Shown here piece after piece: positions 1-7,966 of a stretch of DNA of 22,729 nt. The stretch is from the NCBI GenBank assembly GCA_964343355.1, contig CAYFJC010000018.1:1-22729 (forward strand). The letters run 5' to 3'. The DNA is from MED-G78 sp964343355 (GTDB lineage Bacteria > Pseudomonadota > Gammaproteobacteria > Magnimaribacterales > D2472). Both the position numbers and the translations under genes were made by a program. Positions within the stretch are counted from its first letter, which is position 1; every line of letters begins with the position of its first letter. Under the pieces are notes generated by a model. The model saw only the letters and a program-made list of their open reading frames with translations, was not told the DNA's origin and ran no database searches.

Positions 1-14
1 TATCTAAATTATAC

Positions 15-506
15 GTGATTTCAGTAAAAAAAATTAACGAAAAAAACTTTGAAATTTTAATTAAACCCAATAGCTCTCTTAATGGATGGCAAAGAGTTTT
101 TTTTCTTTTAAGTATCTTTATATTATGCGGAGGAATAGCAATAATTTTTTACTTTGTTGGCGCCACCATGATCTTACCTTTTGCAGGTATTGAACTCGCT
201 GCAGTCTTTTTAGCCTTCTATCTAAATTTTAAATGGAGTGAGCAAAAAGAATTAGTAACTCTATCCCTTGATCATGTTGTAGTTGAAAAGGGACACAAAC
301 AAAAAGAATACACCTGGAGAGAATTCAGGACTTTTACTGCTTTTGAAATAAATAAAGTTAAAAAAGATGAAATTAATCTTGGTTTTAAATCAAAAGGACA
401 AGCCGTGCTTATTGGAGATTTTTTAAATGCAGATGATAAACAAGAACTTCAATATGAGATTGCAAAAATCATTAATCACTTAAATGAATTAAATCCATCT
501 CTTTAA
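15..506 (+). CDS. DUF2244 family two-helix membrane protein (start possibly outside the window)
   Basis: The 163-residue product has an N-terminal segment ending in a KPNSSL motif, two hydrophobic helices at about residues 26-49 and 53-72 around a PFAGIE turn, and a soluble C-terminal half beginning near WSEQKE. This layout and the PFAGxE turn are typical of the DUF2244 family of small inner-membrane proteins, often found near cytochrome oxidase genes in proteobacteria; the function is unknown. The start given is a GTG at 15 with no clear ribosome binding site. The same frame stays open to the left edge of the window, so the true start may lie upstream. The 3' end overlaps the convergent phosphofructokinase gene by 18 bases. 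Family assignment is fairly secure, the start is not. Confidence 0.8.
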   Translation: MISVKKINEKNFEILIKPNSSLNGWQRVFFLLSIFILCGGIAIIFYFVGATMILPFAGIELAAVFLAFYLNFKWSEQKELVTLSLDHVVVEKGHKQKEYTWREFRTFTAFEINKVKKDEINLGFKSKGQAVLIGDFLNADDKQELQYEIAKIINHLNELNPSL

Positions 507-1742
507 TTTTTTACTTACCTCAATTAGCTTCAAGCTTCCAATCTTAGGTATGCCATCTTTATAAGATATTTCAGCTTCGCCCTTTATTAGAGGTCTTAGA
601 TAATCAATAGCCTTTTTTGTAATCCCATAACCATCTTTAGTTATAAAGCTTTTAGGTAATTTTTTTTCGACATTAGCTATCTTAGATAGTGGCGCCGCCT
701 CTATTTTCCAGGAGTAGTTTTTTGTTTTACCTCTTACAATAATTGGCATAACACTATTCATACCTTTGACAGCAAACTCAACTGCTTTAACTCCAACGGC
801 TTGAGCTTGAAGTAAATCTGTTTTTGAAGAAAGGTGCCTAGCACTTCTTTGTAAATAATCAGGTACAGCCCAGTGAGTTTTTAATTTCAGATTTTTAGTA
901 ACAAGATTAGATAAATATGGAGCTACGCCTCCCAATTGAGCATGCCCAAAAGAATCTGTTGTATCAGACTCTGTTAAGAATTTACCTTTAGCATTTTTAA
1001 TGCCTTCTGAGGCTACGATCACGCAGTAACCGTCCTCAACTACAGATTTCTTTACCTCCGCTAGAAACCTTTTTTGATTAAAATTAATTTCAGGGAATAA
1101 AATAATATGTGGAGCATTCGTGACTTCATTTTTAGCCAAACCACCTGCTGCAGCTATCCAGCCCGCATGTCGGCCCATAACCTCAAGTATGAATACTTTT
1201 GTTGAAGATTCTGACATAGATTTAAGGTCTAAAGAGGCCTCTTGAGTTGAAGTTGCTATATATTTAGCTACCGACCCAAATCCTGGGCAGCAATCAGTTA
1301 GAGCAAGATCATTATCAACAGTTTTAGGTATAGCGATACATTTAATATCATAACCAACTTTTGCGCCTAGTTTTGAAATCTTGAATGCAGTGTCAGCAGA
1401 GTCATTACCACCATTATAGAAAAAATATCCAATATTATGAGCCTTAAATACTTCAATAAGTCTTTCGTACTCAGAAGAGTCTTCCTCATAATTTTTTAAT
1501 TTATATCGGCAGGATCCAAAAGCTCCACCTGGTATTTCCATCAAATTTTTAATCGACGATACTGATTCTTTTGAAGTATCTATAAGCTCTTCCCTTAAAG
1601 CTCCAATGATTCCATTTTTACCTGCATAAACTTTCCCAATTATATTAGGGTATTTTTTAGCAGTTAAAATTAAAGATGCCGCAGTTGCATTGATAACTGA
1701 GGTCACTCCTCCAGATTGAGCATAAAAAGCATTTCTTTTCAT
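489..1742 (-). CDS. Pyrophosphate-dependent 6-phosphofructokinase (PPi-PFK)
   Basis: This 417-residue protein phosphorylates fructose 6-phosphate in the cytoplasm. Phosphofructokinase landmarks are present in order: an N-terminal SGG phosphate loop (10-12), GGNDS at 111-115, PKTVDND at 139-145, and MGRHAGW at 189-195. In the family, ATP-dependent enzymes have GGDGS and PGTIDND at the second and third sites. Lysine in place of glycine (K140) and Asp in place of the last glycine of the GGDG motif (D114) mark the pyrophosphate-dependent type. PPi as phosphoryl donor is therefore inferred from these residues, and the reaction would be reversible, serving glycolysis and gluconeogenesis. The gene stands alone on the minus strand, divergent from mpl across a 63-base gap, and its 3' end overlaps the DUF2244 gene. 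The ATG start at 1742 leads directly into the conserved N-terminus. Confidence 0.92.
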   Translation of the reverse strand: MKRNAFYAQSGGVTSVINATAASLILTAKKYPNIIGKVYAGKNGIIGALREELIDTSKESVSSIKNLMEIPGGAFGSCRYKLKNYEEDSSEYERLIEVFKAHNIGYFFYNGGNDSADTAFKISKLGAKVGYDIKCIAIPKTVDNDLALTDCCPGFGSVAKYIATSTQEASLDLKSMSESSTKVFILEVMGRHAGWIAAAGGLAKNEVTNAPHIILFPEINFNQKRFLAEVKKSVVEDGYCVIVASEGIKNAKGKFLTESDTTDSFGHAQLGGVAPYLSNLVTKNLKLKTHWAVPDYLQRSARHLSSKTDLLQAQAVGVKAVEFAVKGMNSVMPIIVRGKTKNYSWKIEAAPLSKIANVEKKLPKSFITKDGYGITKKAIDYLRPLIKGEAEISYKDGIPKIGSLKLIEVSKKLKRWI

Positions 1743-1805
1743 TTATTTATTTAAAATGTAATTTAGGCTATCGTATCAAAAAGATCTTAATTAGATAAGT
1801 TTTAT

Positions 1806-3113
1806 ATGAAAATACACATACTTGGAATTTGCGGAACCTTCATGGGAGGCCTAGCACAAATTTTAAAGGAATCAGGGCATGAGGTTAGTGGTGCTGATAA
1901 ACAGTTTTATGCACCTATGTCTGATCACTTAGAAAAATTAAATATCAAGACTATTAAAGGCTATTTAGTTGAGACTATGCCTGATGCAGATCTTTATATA
2001 ATTGGTAATGCTCTGTCTAGAGGAAATCCATGCGTAGAAAATATTCTTGATAACAAGCTGCCATACAAATCTGGTCCAGAAATGCTTGGTGAAATTCTAA
2101 AAGATAGAGATGTTATAGCTATATCTGGAACTCATGGTAAAACATCGACAGCCTACATGACATGTCATATCTTACTTTCACAAGACATAGATATAGGTTT
2201 TTTAGTTGGAGGCATTAGCAACATGATAGATGGCTCTGCTAGGCTTGGAAAAGATAAATTATTTGTTATAGAGGCTGATGAATATGATTCAGCTTTCTTT
2301 GATAAACGCTCTAAATTCATTCATTATTCACCAAATACCTTGGTAATTAATAATATAGAGTTTGATCATGCTGATATTTTTAACGACTTAGATGATATTA
2401 AGAGGCAATTTCATCATCTGGTAAAAATAATTCCAGGTAATGGAAATATCATTTATTTTGAAGATGATAAAAATACACTAGATCTTTTAAATCAAGGTAG
2501 TTGGTCTACTCTAATTCCCATAGGCGAGAGTGGGTCATATCAAGTTGATACTAAAGATAATCTTATACACGCTCTAGGCAATAAATATTCATTAGATAAT
2601 TTTGAAATCTTTGGTGCCCATAATGCAAAAAATATCGTTGCAGCTATTACTGCAGCAAATATTAATGGGGTCTCTGTAGATAGCTCTATTGATGCCCTTA
2701 AAAATTTTGAAGGGGTAAAAAGAAGACTTGAAATAAAGTATGAAGACTCATCAACCATGATTATTGATGATTTTGCTCATCACCCAACAGCAATAAAATA
2801 TGCCATTAATGCAGTTCAAAATAAATTTAAAGGAAGTAGTATTTTAGGGTTGATCGAATTGGGTTCAAATACTATGTCTGAGGGAGTTCATGGAGATGAG
2901 GTGATTAATGCATCATCAGCATTAAGCAAAGTAATTTGGCTTGATCCAAAAGATGTACTTGCTGGGAAATGTAGTAATACTTATAGTAGCGATAACCAAT
3001 GCTTAGAATTAATAAAAGATGATATTAGCGAGTTTGATATTCTTTTAATTATGACGAATAAAAATAGTGAGAGACTATGGAGCCCAATCATTGAACACAT
3101 CAAAAATAAATAA
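1806..3113 (+). CDS. mpl: UDP-N-acetylmuramate:L-alanyl-gamma-D-glutamyl-meso-diaminopimelate ligase
   Basis: Mpl joins the recycled murein tripeptide L-Ala-gamma-D-Glu-mDAP to UDP-MurNAc with ATP, returning cell-wall fragments to peptidoglycan synthesis. The N-terminus (HILGICGTFMGG) is characteristic of Mpl rather than MurC. The ATP loop GTHGKTST is at 108-115, the central-domain motif EADEYDSAFFDKRSKF at 156-171, and the DDFAHHPTA motif of the Mur ligase C-terminal domain at 321-329. The length of 435 residues is close to the usual 450. It is the first gene of a plus-strand pair; the following LON-domain gene starts within its last codons, suggesting translational coupling. No clear Shine-Dalgarno sequence precedes the ATG. 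Identification is firm. Confidence 0.96.
   Translation: MKIHILGICGTFMGGLAQILKESGHEVSGADKQFYAPMSDHLEKLNIKTIKGYLVETMPDADLYIIGNALSRGNPCVENILDNKLPYKSGPEMLGEILKDRDVIAISGTHGKTSTAYMTCHILLSQDIDIGFLVGGISNMIDGSARLGKDKLFVIEADEYDSAFFDKRSKFIHYSPNTLVINNIEFDHADIFNDLDDIKRQFHHLVKIIPGNGNIIYFEDDKNTLDLLNQGSWSTLIPIGESGSYQVDTKDNLIHALGNKYSLDNFEIFGAHNAKNIVAAITAANINGVSVDSSIDALKNFEGVKRRLEIKYEDSSTMIIDDFAHHPTAIKYAINAVQNKFKGSSILGLIELGSNTMSEGVHGDEVINASSALSKVIWLDPKDVLAGKCSNTYSSDNQCLELIKDDISEFDILLIMTNKNSERLWSPIIEHIKNK
3079..3082 (+). promoter_or_regulatory. Candidate Shine-Dalgarno (GGAG) supporting a TTG start for the LON-domain gene
   Basis: GGAG lies 8 bases upstream of the TTG at 3091, inside the end of mpl. The alternative GTG start at 3067 has no such sequence upstream. 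This is the reason for preferring TTG; the motif is short and could be chance. Confidence 0.4.
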
Positions 3114-3690
3114 ACTGCCAGTTTTTCCTCTAGGGCTTGTAGTCCTTCCAGGAACTATTCAATCTCTTCAAATATTTGAACCTAGATATATTGATATGGT
3201 TAAAAATTGTATGCAAAACTCTTCTGGCTTTGTAATTACTCTTCAAAGCAAGTCAGATGGTGATGTTGAGTTTGGAATTGTGAAGCAGGGCACTTATGTT
3301 GAAATAATTGATTTTAATAATAATCCAAATGGCCTTTTAGGCATAACAGTTAAAGCAATCAATAAAGTTGCTATTAAAGATATAGTCCAACAAGAGGATA
3401 CTTTGCATATTGCTGAAATTAAACCCCTTACAGATCCTGCTGTTGATGATCAGGCTCTAATTGCAAAGCACCCCGAGCTTATTAACATCCTAATTCAACT
3501 AAAAGATCATCCAAGAATTAAGGTATTACCCCTAGAAATAGATTTAACTTCAGCAGACTCTGTTGCTTATCATTTGGGTGGCTTAATACCTCTAACTTCG
3601 CAAGAGAAACAAAGTATTCTTGAGGCTTTTGATGCATCTCAAAGGATGAATATTTTATCTAGATTAATTAATAAATTATCTGAAAAGTAA
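3091..3690 (+). CDS. Stand-alone LON substrate-binding (N-terminal) domain protein
   Basis: The protein (199 residues from this start) begins with KLPVFPLGLVVLPG and continues with IFEPRYIDMV, the hallmark opening of the LON N-terminal substrate-binding domain (Pfam LON_substr_bdg). It contains no AAA+ or serine protease domain, so it is not Lon itself. Such single-domain proteins are common in proteobacteria and their role is not established; binding of unfolded or peptide substrates is a guess from the domain. The frame has no ATG near the domain. A GTG at 3067 and a TTG at 3091 are possible; I chose TTG because of the GGAG eight bases upstream and because it leaves the usual short leader before the LPVFPL motif. 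It overlaps the end of mpl by 23 bases. Confidence 0.85.
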   Translation: MNTSKINKLPVFPLGLVVLPGTIQSLQIFEPRYIDMVKNCMQNSSGFVITLQSKSDGDVEFGIVKQGTYVEIIDFNNNPNGLLGITVKAINKVAIKDIVQQEDTLHIAEIKPLTDPAVDDQALIAKHPELINILIQLKDHPRIKVLPLEIDLTSADSVAYHLGGLIPLTSQEKQSILEAFDASQRMNILSRLINKLSEK

Positions 3691-3701
3691 GATTTTTAAA
3701 T

Positions 3702-4133
3702 CTATATTTTTAAAGGTGGTTTATTAGATTTTGTACGTACCCAATTTAAACTTTTTAATATTGCAGAAGATCCTACAATTTTCCTTTCTAACTTAAACTT
3801 TCCTGGATAATCTATAAATAGGAATCCTGTAACTATTGTTAATATTCCTTGACCTGGGAGCACAAGCATCATGACTCCACCAATTATTAAAAAGGCGCCT
3901 AAAGCATTTTTAATAATTAATATCATTAATCTTAAAATAGGGGTTTTTACTTTCCAAAGTGATGGATGTCTCTTCTCATGTAAAAAATAATCCTCAGGTA
4001 TTTGAGCTACTAACCAACTTATACCCAATAAACTGAAGGTAAATATTAAAAGTGATGATCCTCCAAGCCATACTAGTATCTCCGGATGCTCGGCAAACCA
4101 ATTAAAAATACTATCTATGAGACCTAATTCCAC
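3702..4133 (-). CDS. PGPGW family transmembrane protein
   Basis: This 143-residue protein has a hydrophobic segment at about 20-45, a second long hydrophobic stretch at about 66-108 that can form two helices, and the motif LPGQGILTI at 92-100 followed by a basic tail with YPGKFKLERK. These match the PGPGW family (putative transmembrane proteins named for a Pro/Gly-rich turn); the middle of the motif here is PGQG. The function is unknown and location is inferred to be the inner membrane. It is a single minus-strand gene, ending 11 bases from the end of the LON-domain gene and diverging from rsfS across 95 bases. Confidence 0.8.
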   Translation of the reverse strand: MELGLIDSIFNWFAEHPEILVWLGGSSLLIFTFSLLGISWLVAQIPEDYFLHEKRHPSLWKVKTPILRLMILIIKNALGAFLIIGGVMMLVLPGQGILTIVTGFLFIDYPGKFKLERKIVGSSAILKSLNWVRTKSNKPPLKI

Positions 4134-4154
4134 TATTAACTTATCTTTTTAACA

Positions 4155-4160
4155 TATAAT
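4155..4160 (+). promoter_or_regulatory. Possible -10 box (TATAAT) upstream of rsfS
   Basis: A perfect TATAAT stands in the 95-base gap (4134-4228) between the divergent PGPGW and rsfS genes, about 68 bases upstream of the rsfS start. This gap is the only place for a promoter of the seven-gene rsfS-to-aminotransferase operon. No convincing -35 hexamer lies at 16-18 bases spacing, and TATAAT is expected by chance in AT-rich DNA, so this is tentative. Confidence 0.25.
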
Positions 4161-4228
4161 GTTTTAGTATATCTTATGACCCTAACTTGTAACTTAATTA
4201 TCATTTCATCATCAAACCTTAAATAATC

Positions 4229-4573
4229 TTGCCAAAATTAAAATTAAAAGAAATATGCTTATTGGCACTTGAAGACAATAAAGCTCAAGATATTCTAGCT
4301 CTGGATGTTAGAAATATCTCAACATTTGCAGACTCCATAATTATTGCTTCTGCTAACTCAAATCGTCATGCTAAATCTATCTCAGAAAAGGTCGTTGCAA
4401 GTGTAAAGGCAAGCAAAGAATCCTTTCTTGGTGTTGAAGGACAAAGTGAGTCTGGATGGATATTAATAGATTGCGGTGAAGTTGTTATTAATATAATGAA
4501 AAATGAAATTAGAGAGTTCTATGACCTTGAAGGCCTTTGGGGAGAGACTACTCTTACTCAAACGCCTGATTAA
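4229..4573 (+). CDS. rsfS: Ribosomal silencing factor RsfS
   Basis: RsfS binds ribosomal protein L14 and blocks subunit joining, lowering translation under starvation. The 114-residue product shows the family pattern: AQDILALDVR at 19-28, ADSIIIASANSNRHAKSIS at 34-52, GVEGQSESGWILIDCGEVVINIM at 68-90, and a C-terminal REFYDLEGLW at 95-104. The only start giving a full domain is the TTG at 4229; no ATG occurs in frame before the conserved core. It opens the cell-wall elongation operon, and its stop shares one base with the rlmH start (TAATG). The usual upstream partner nadD is absent here. Function is firm, the exact start moderately so. Confidence 0.93.
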   Translation: MPKLKLKEICLLALEDNKAQDILALDVRNISTFADSIIIASANSNRHAKSISEKVVASVKASKESFLGVEGQSESGWILIDCGEVVINIMKNEIREFYDLEGLWGETTLTQTPD

Positions 4574-5037
4574 TGAAATGCAACATTATTAGTGTTGGCC
4601 ATAAGCCCTCTCAATGGGAATCAGAAGGAATTAATTTTTACACCAAACAATTACCAAAGAACTTTGTAATTAACTATATTGATCTTAAAGGTAAACAGCA
4701 TCCTAAAATGTCAAAGGATGAAGTAATAAAGTTAGAAGAAAACCTTATTTTAGAAAAGTTAAATCCTAAAGATAAAATAATTGTCTGTGATATGCATGGC
4801 AAAGACTTGTCTTCTGTAGATTTCAGTGAAGTCCTCAGCCAAAGCATTGATTTAAATCAAGATATCTCATTTGTAATAGGAGGATCTTTTGGCTTATCTA
4901 AAAGAGTTATTAGTCGTGCTGATATAAAATTTTCTGCTTCTTCACTTACTTTTCCACATAGACTTTTTAAAATAATTCTTATTGAGCAAATTTATCGCTC
5001 TTTTTCTATTTTCAATAATCAGCCTTACCATAAATGA
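4573..5037 (+). CDS. rlmH: 23S rRNA (pseudouridine-1915-N3)-methyltransferase RlmH
   Basis: RlmH methylates pseudouridine 1915 in helix 69 of 23S rRNA using S-adenosylmethionine. At 154 residues it matches the E. coli length of 155. The SPOUT-fold signatures are visible: SAM-site loop VIGGSFGL at 101-108, LTFPHRL at 125-131, the EQIYRSF helix at 138-144, and the invariant C-terminal QPYHK at 150-154. It overlaps rsfS by one base and mrdA by four bases (ATGA). The rsfS-rlmH-mrdA-mrdB order is conserved across gammaproteobacteria. Confidence 0.96.
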   Translation: MKCNIISVGHKPSQWESEGINFYTKQLPKNFVINYIDLKGKQHPKMSKDEVIKLEENLILEKLNPKDKIIVCDMHGKDLSSVDFSEVLSQSIDLNQDISFVIGGSFGLSKRVISRADIKFSASSLTFPHRLFKIILIEQIYRSFSIFNNQPYHK

Positions 5038-6869
5038 TAGACCTACAAGAAAGATTCATTGAAAGAAAAAGTTTTATATATAGATTATTTATCGTTTATT
5101 TTATGTTTGGAGCGCTTTTATTGGCAGTGTTATATCAAACATTTCAATTACAAATCGCTAATTACTCTGAATATGAAATTGCTGCATTGGAAAATAAAAC
5201 TCATGAAATGAATATTCAGCCTACTAGAGGCATTATTTATGACAGAGATGGAAATATCTTAGTAAAAAATATTCCAACTTTTAACTTAATAGCTATTCCA
5301 AATAAAGTGGATGATCCTGAATCTTTTATAACAAAAATTAAAAGTTTTATAGATATAAGTGAAGAAGAAGAAAATATCTTCTATGAGAAATTTAAAAGCA
5401 AGGCTAGGTATAACAGGGAGCTTGTTGTTAAAACAGACTTGGATCAACAACAAATTGCCAGCTTCAAGGTTCGTAAACACAATTATCCGAATCTTCTTGT
5501 TGAAAAACGATATAGCAGACATAGCGATTTCCCAAATATTTTATCTCATGTGCTCGGGTATATTGGCTCACCATCAGACAATGAATTATCGAGCATACTT
5601 TCTAAAGCCATTCATCCAAGACAAGAAACAATTTTTAGTTATGCGAATGGCTTTATTTCTGGCAAGAGTGGTATTGAAAAAACATTTGATAATTCTCTAA
5701 GGGGTGAATTTGGTGAAAAGGTTTATGAAGTTGATGCAAGGGGCAAACTATTACAAGAAATAAGCTATACCAAGCCCAAAGAAGGCAATAGTATTTTTAC
5801 TTCACTTGATCTTGGATCACATATAGCTGCAAATGAAGCCTTAAAAGGTAGAATGGGAGCTGTAGTTGCAGTAGAGATAGATACAGGCGCTATAGTTACT
5901 TTATTTAGCTCCCCCTCATACTCCATCAACGATTTATCTAATGGAATATCAAATAATCAATTTAATGCTTTAATTCAAAATCCAAATAAACCATTTTTTA
6001 ATAGAGCGCTAAGAGGAAGGTATCCCCCTGCATCAACCATCAAACCAGCACTAGGAATATTTGGGTTACAAAATAAACTAATTGATTGGAATTTTTCTAT
6101 TGAGGATCCTGGATTTTTTACCTTGCCAGAAGATGGAAGGATATATCGAGGTTGGAAAAAGGGTGGTCATGGCACTGTAGATCTAGAAAAAGCTTTAATA
6201 GTAAGCTCAAATACTTATTTCTTTTCTTTAGCCTACAGGTCTGATATTAATCAATTAGCTGATCATTTATCCCAATTTGGTTTTGGAAAAAAGGTATGCC
6301 TAGATTGTTTTGATGAAAATGAGGGTTTAATCCCTGATCCGCAATGGAAAAGAAACAAATTAAATTCAGGCTGGTCAAGAGGTGACACTGTTAATCTTGG
6401 AGTTGGTCAAGGATACATGGTTGCAACTCCAATTCAATTGGCATACTACAGCAGCATACTTGCAAAAAAAGGACCCATTAATAAATTATCTTTAGTTCAA
6501 TCTGAGCTTAATCAGTTGGATTCTGAAATGGATTTAAATAATTTCACAAAAAAAGACTGGAATCGACTACATACAGCTATGACAGATGTAATTGATTCTC
6601 CAGCTGGAACCTCTAGAAGACTAAAGGATTTAAAATCATTTCAAGTTGCTGCCAAGTCTGGGACAGCTGAGTTAGTAAGTTTGGATAGTAAGGAGGATTA
6701 CCTTTTAGTAAGACAAAATGAAGCTCAAAGAGATCATGCAATAATGATTGCATTTGGACCAATGCCTAATCCAAAATATGCTGTAAGTGTTGTAATTGAA
6801 AATGGAGAAAGCGGAGGGGCTGTTGCTGGACCTGTAGCAATATCAGTTTTAAAGGAACTAATTAAATAA
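5034..6869 (+). CDS. mrdA: Penicillin-binding protein 2, peptidoglycan transpeptidase of the elongasome
   Basis: PBP2 cross-links new peptidoglycan during side-wall growth together with RodA. The 611-residue protein has a short cytoplasmic N-terminus, one transmembrane helix at about 16-36, a pedestal domain beginning near RGIIYDRDG (65-73), and a C-terminal transpeptidase domain. All three active-site motifs are present: STIK at 334-337 (nucleophile Ser334), SSN at 391-393, and KSGT at 541-544. Length is slightly below E. coli PBP2 (633). The start ATG lies in the rlmH stop (four-base overlap) and the stop shares one base with the RodA start, indicating coupled translation of the synthase pair. 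Identification is firm. Confidence 0.96.
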   Translation: MIDLQERFIERKSFIYRLFIVYFMFGALLLAVLYQTFQLQIANYSEYEIAALENKTHEMNIQPTRGIIYDRDGNILVKNIPTFNLIAIPNKVDDPESFITKIKSFIDISEEEENIFYEKFKSKARYNRELVVKTDLDQQQIASFKVRKHNYPNLLVEKRYSRHSDFPNILSHVLGYIGSPSDNELSSILSKAIHPRQETIFSYANGFISGKSGIEKTFDNSLRGEFGEKVYEVDARGKLLQEISYTKPKEGNSIFTSLDLGSHIAANEALKGRMGAVVAVEIDTGAIVTLFSSPSYSINDLSNGISNNQFNALIQNPNKPFFNRALRGRYPPASTIKPALGIFGLQNKLIDWNFSIEDPGFFTLPEDGRIYRGWKKGGHGTVDLEKALIVSSNTYFFSLAYRSDINQLADHLSQFGFGKKVCLDCFDENEGLIPDPQWKRNKLNSGWSRGDTVNLGVGQGYMVATPIQLAYYSSILAKKGPINKLSLVQSELNQLDSEMDLNNFTKKDWNRLHTAMTDVIDSPAGTSRRLKDLKSFQVAAKSGTAELVSLDSKEDYLLVRQNEAQRDHAIMIAFGPMPNPKYAVSVVIENGESGGAVAGPVAISVLKELIK

Positions 6870-7966
6870 TGAGATTATTAAAATTTAGACGCTTTAATTT
6901 CTTCTACGATCCCTATCTACTTCTTTCTATCATATTATTATCCTTTATAGGACTCATTGTTTTATATAGCGCATCACAGGGCAATACAACTATTGTTATC
7001 AAGCAATCTATTTTTGTATTTTTTGGTATCATTTTAATGATTGGAGTAAGTCAGCCTGATCCAGCATTCTATAAAAATATATCAGGTTTATTTCTAGTTT
7101 TTTCTATTTTCTTAGTAATTTTAACAATTCTCTTTGGAAATGAAATTAATGGTGCAAAAAGATGGCTTGATCTAGGCTTGTTTACTCTGCAACCCTCCGA
7201 ATTAATCAAAATAGCCTTACCAATTTTTCTTGCATCCTATCTTTATGATAAATCTTTACCAATTAATCTTAGACATACTTTTATTTCAATATTGATTATA
7301 GGTGCATCCTTCTTTCTTATAGTTTTTCAGCCAGATCTTGGAACTAGTATTGTTGTGCTCTTAGCTGGTTTCTATGTTTTATTTTTAGCTGGTCTTAGCT
7401 GGAAATTTATTGGTTCAGCTTTTGCTATGTTTATTCTTTCCTTACCTTTTTTATGGAATAATTTACTGGAGCCTTTTCAGCGGCAAAGGATAGCGACACT
7501 CTTCAATCCAGATGCAGATCCTTTTGGAACAGGTTGGAACATCACACAATCAAAAATTGCTATTGGTTCAGGAGGTATTTTTGGAAAAGGTTATGGTTCT
7601 GGCTCGCAAGCTCACCTTGATTTTTTACCAGAAACTAAAACAGATTTTATTTTTGCTGTTATAGCTGAAGAGTTTGGTTTTTTTGGAACACTTATCTTGC
7701 TATCTATTTACACATTTATACTTTTTAGATGTTTTTATTTATCATTTAACGCTCGAGATAGGTTCTGTAGACTAACCATTGGTGGATTAAGCTTAATTTT
7801 CGTTACTACAATTTTTGTAAATTTAGGAATGGTGGTTGGAATTCTTCCAGTTGTTGGTATGCCACTCCCATTTATAAGCATGGGAGGAACTTCTTTACTA
7901 TCATTCTATATAGCTTTTGGTATTATTATTTCTATGGCATCTCATAAAAAATTAATCCAACAATGA
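6869..7966 (+). CDS. mrdB: Peptidoglycan glycosyltransferase RodA (SEDS family)
   Basis: RodA polymerises lipid II into glycan strands in partnership with PBP2. The 365-residue protein (E. coli 370) is strongly hydrophobic with about ten membrane segments. SEDS signatures are present: NGAKRWLDLG...QPSELIK at about 94-114, FQPDLGTS at 153-160, and PETKTDF at 254-260, whose Asp259 corresponds to the essential Asp262 of E. coli RodA. The ending VVGMPLPFISMGGTSLLS is typical of the family. RodA rather than FtsW is indicated by its place directly after mrdA. Its stop overlaps the next start by four bases. Confidence 0.96.
   Translation: MRLLKFRRFNFFYDPYLLLSIILLSFIGLIVLYSASQGNTTIVIKQSIFVFFGIILMIGVSQPDPAFYKNISGLFLVFSIFLVILTILFGNEINGAKRWLDLGLFTLQPSELIKIALPIFLASYLYDKSLPINLRHTFISILIIGASFFLIVFQPDLGTSIVVLLAGFYVLFLAGLSWKFIGSAFAMFILSLPFLWNNLLEPFQRQRIATLFNPDADPFGTGWNITQSKIAIGSGGIFGKGYGSGSQAHLDFLPETKTDFIFAVIAEEFGFFGTLILLSIYTFILFRCFYLSFNARDRFCRLTIGGLSLIFVTTIFVNLGMVVGILPVVGMPLPFISMGGTSLLSFYIAFGIIISMASHKKLIQQ

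Noticed and set aside
1743..1805. Specific promoter hexamers or an operator in the divergent gap between the phosphofructokinase gene and mpl
   Set aside because: Promoters for both genes must lie here or nearby, but I could not find a -35/-10 pair with acceptable spacing on either strand.
3690..3703. Palindrome AGATTTTTAAATCT between the convergent LON-domain and PGPGW genes, as a bidirectional terminator
   Set aside because: The stem is at most five to six AT-rich pairs with almost no loop and no GC core; it overlaps both stop regions and is expected by chance at this base composition.
5359..5700. 113-codon open frame on the plus strand inside mrdA
   Set aside because: It lies in another frame of a clearly conserved PBP2 gene and its product resembles no family I recognise; AT-rich coding DNA gives such frames by chance.
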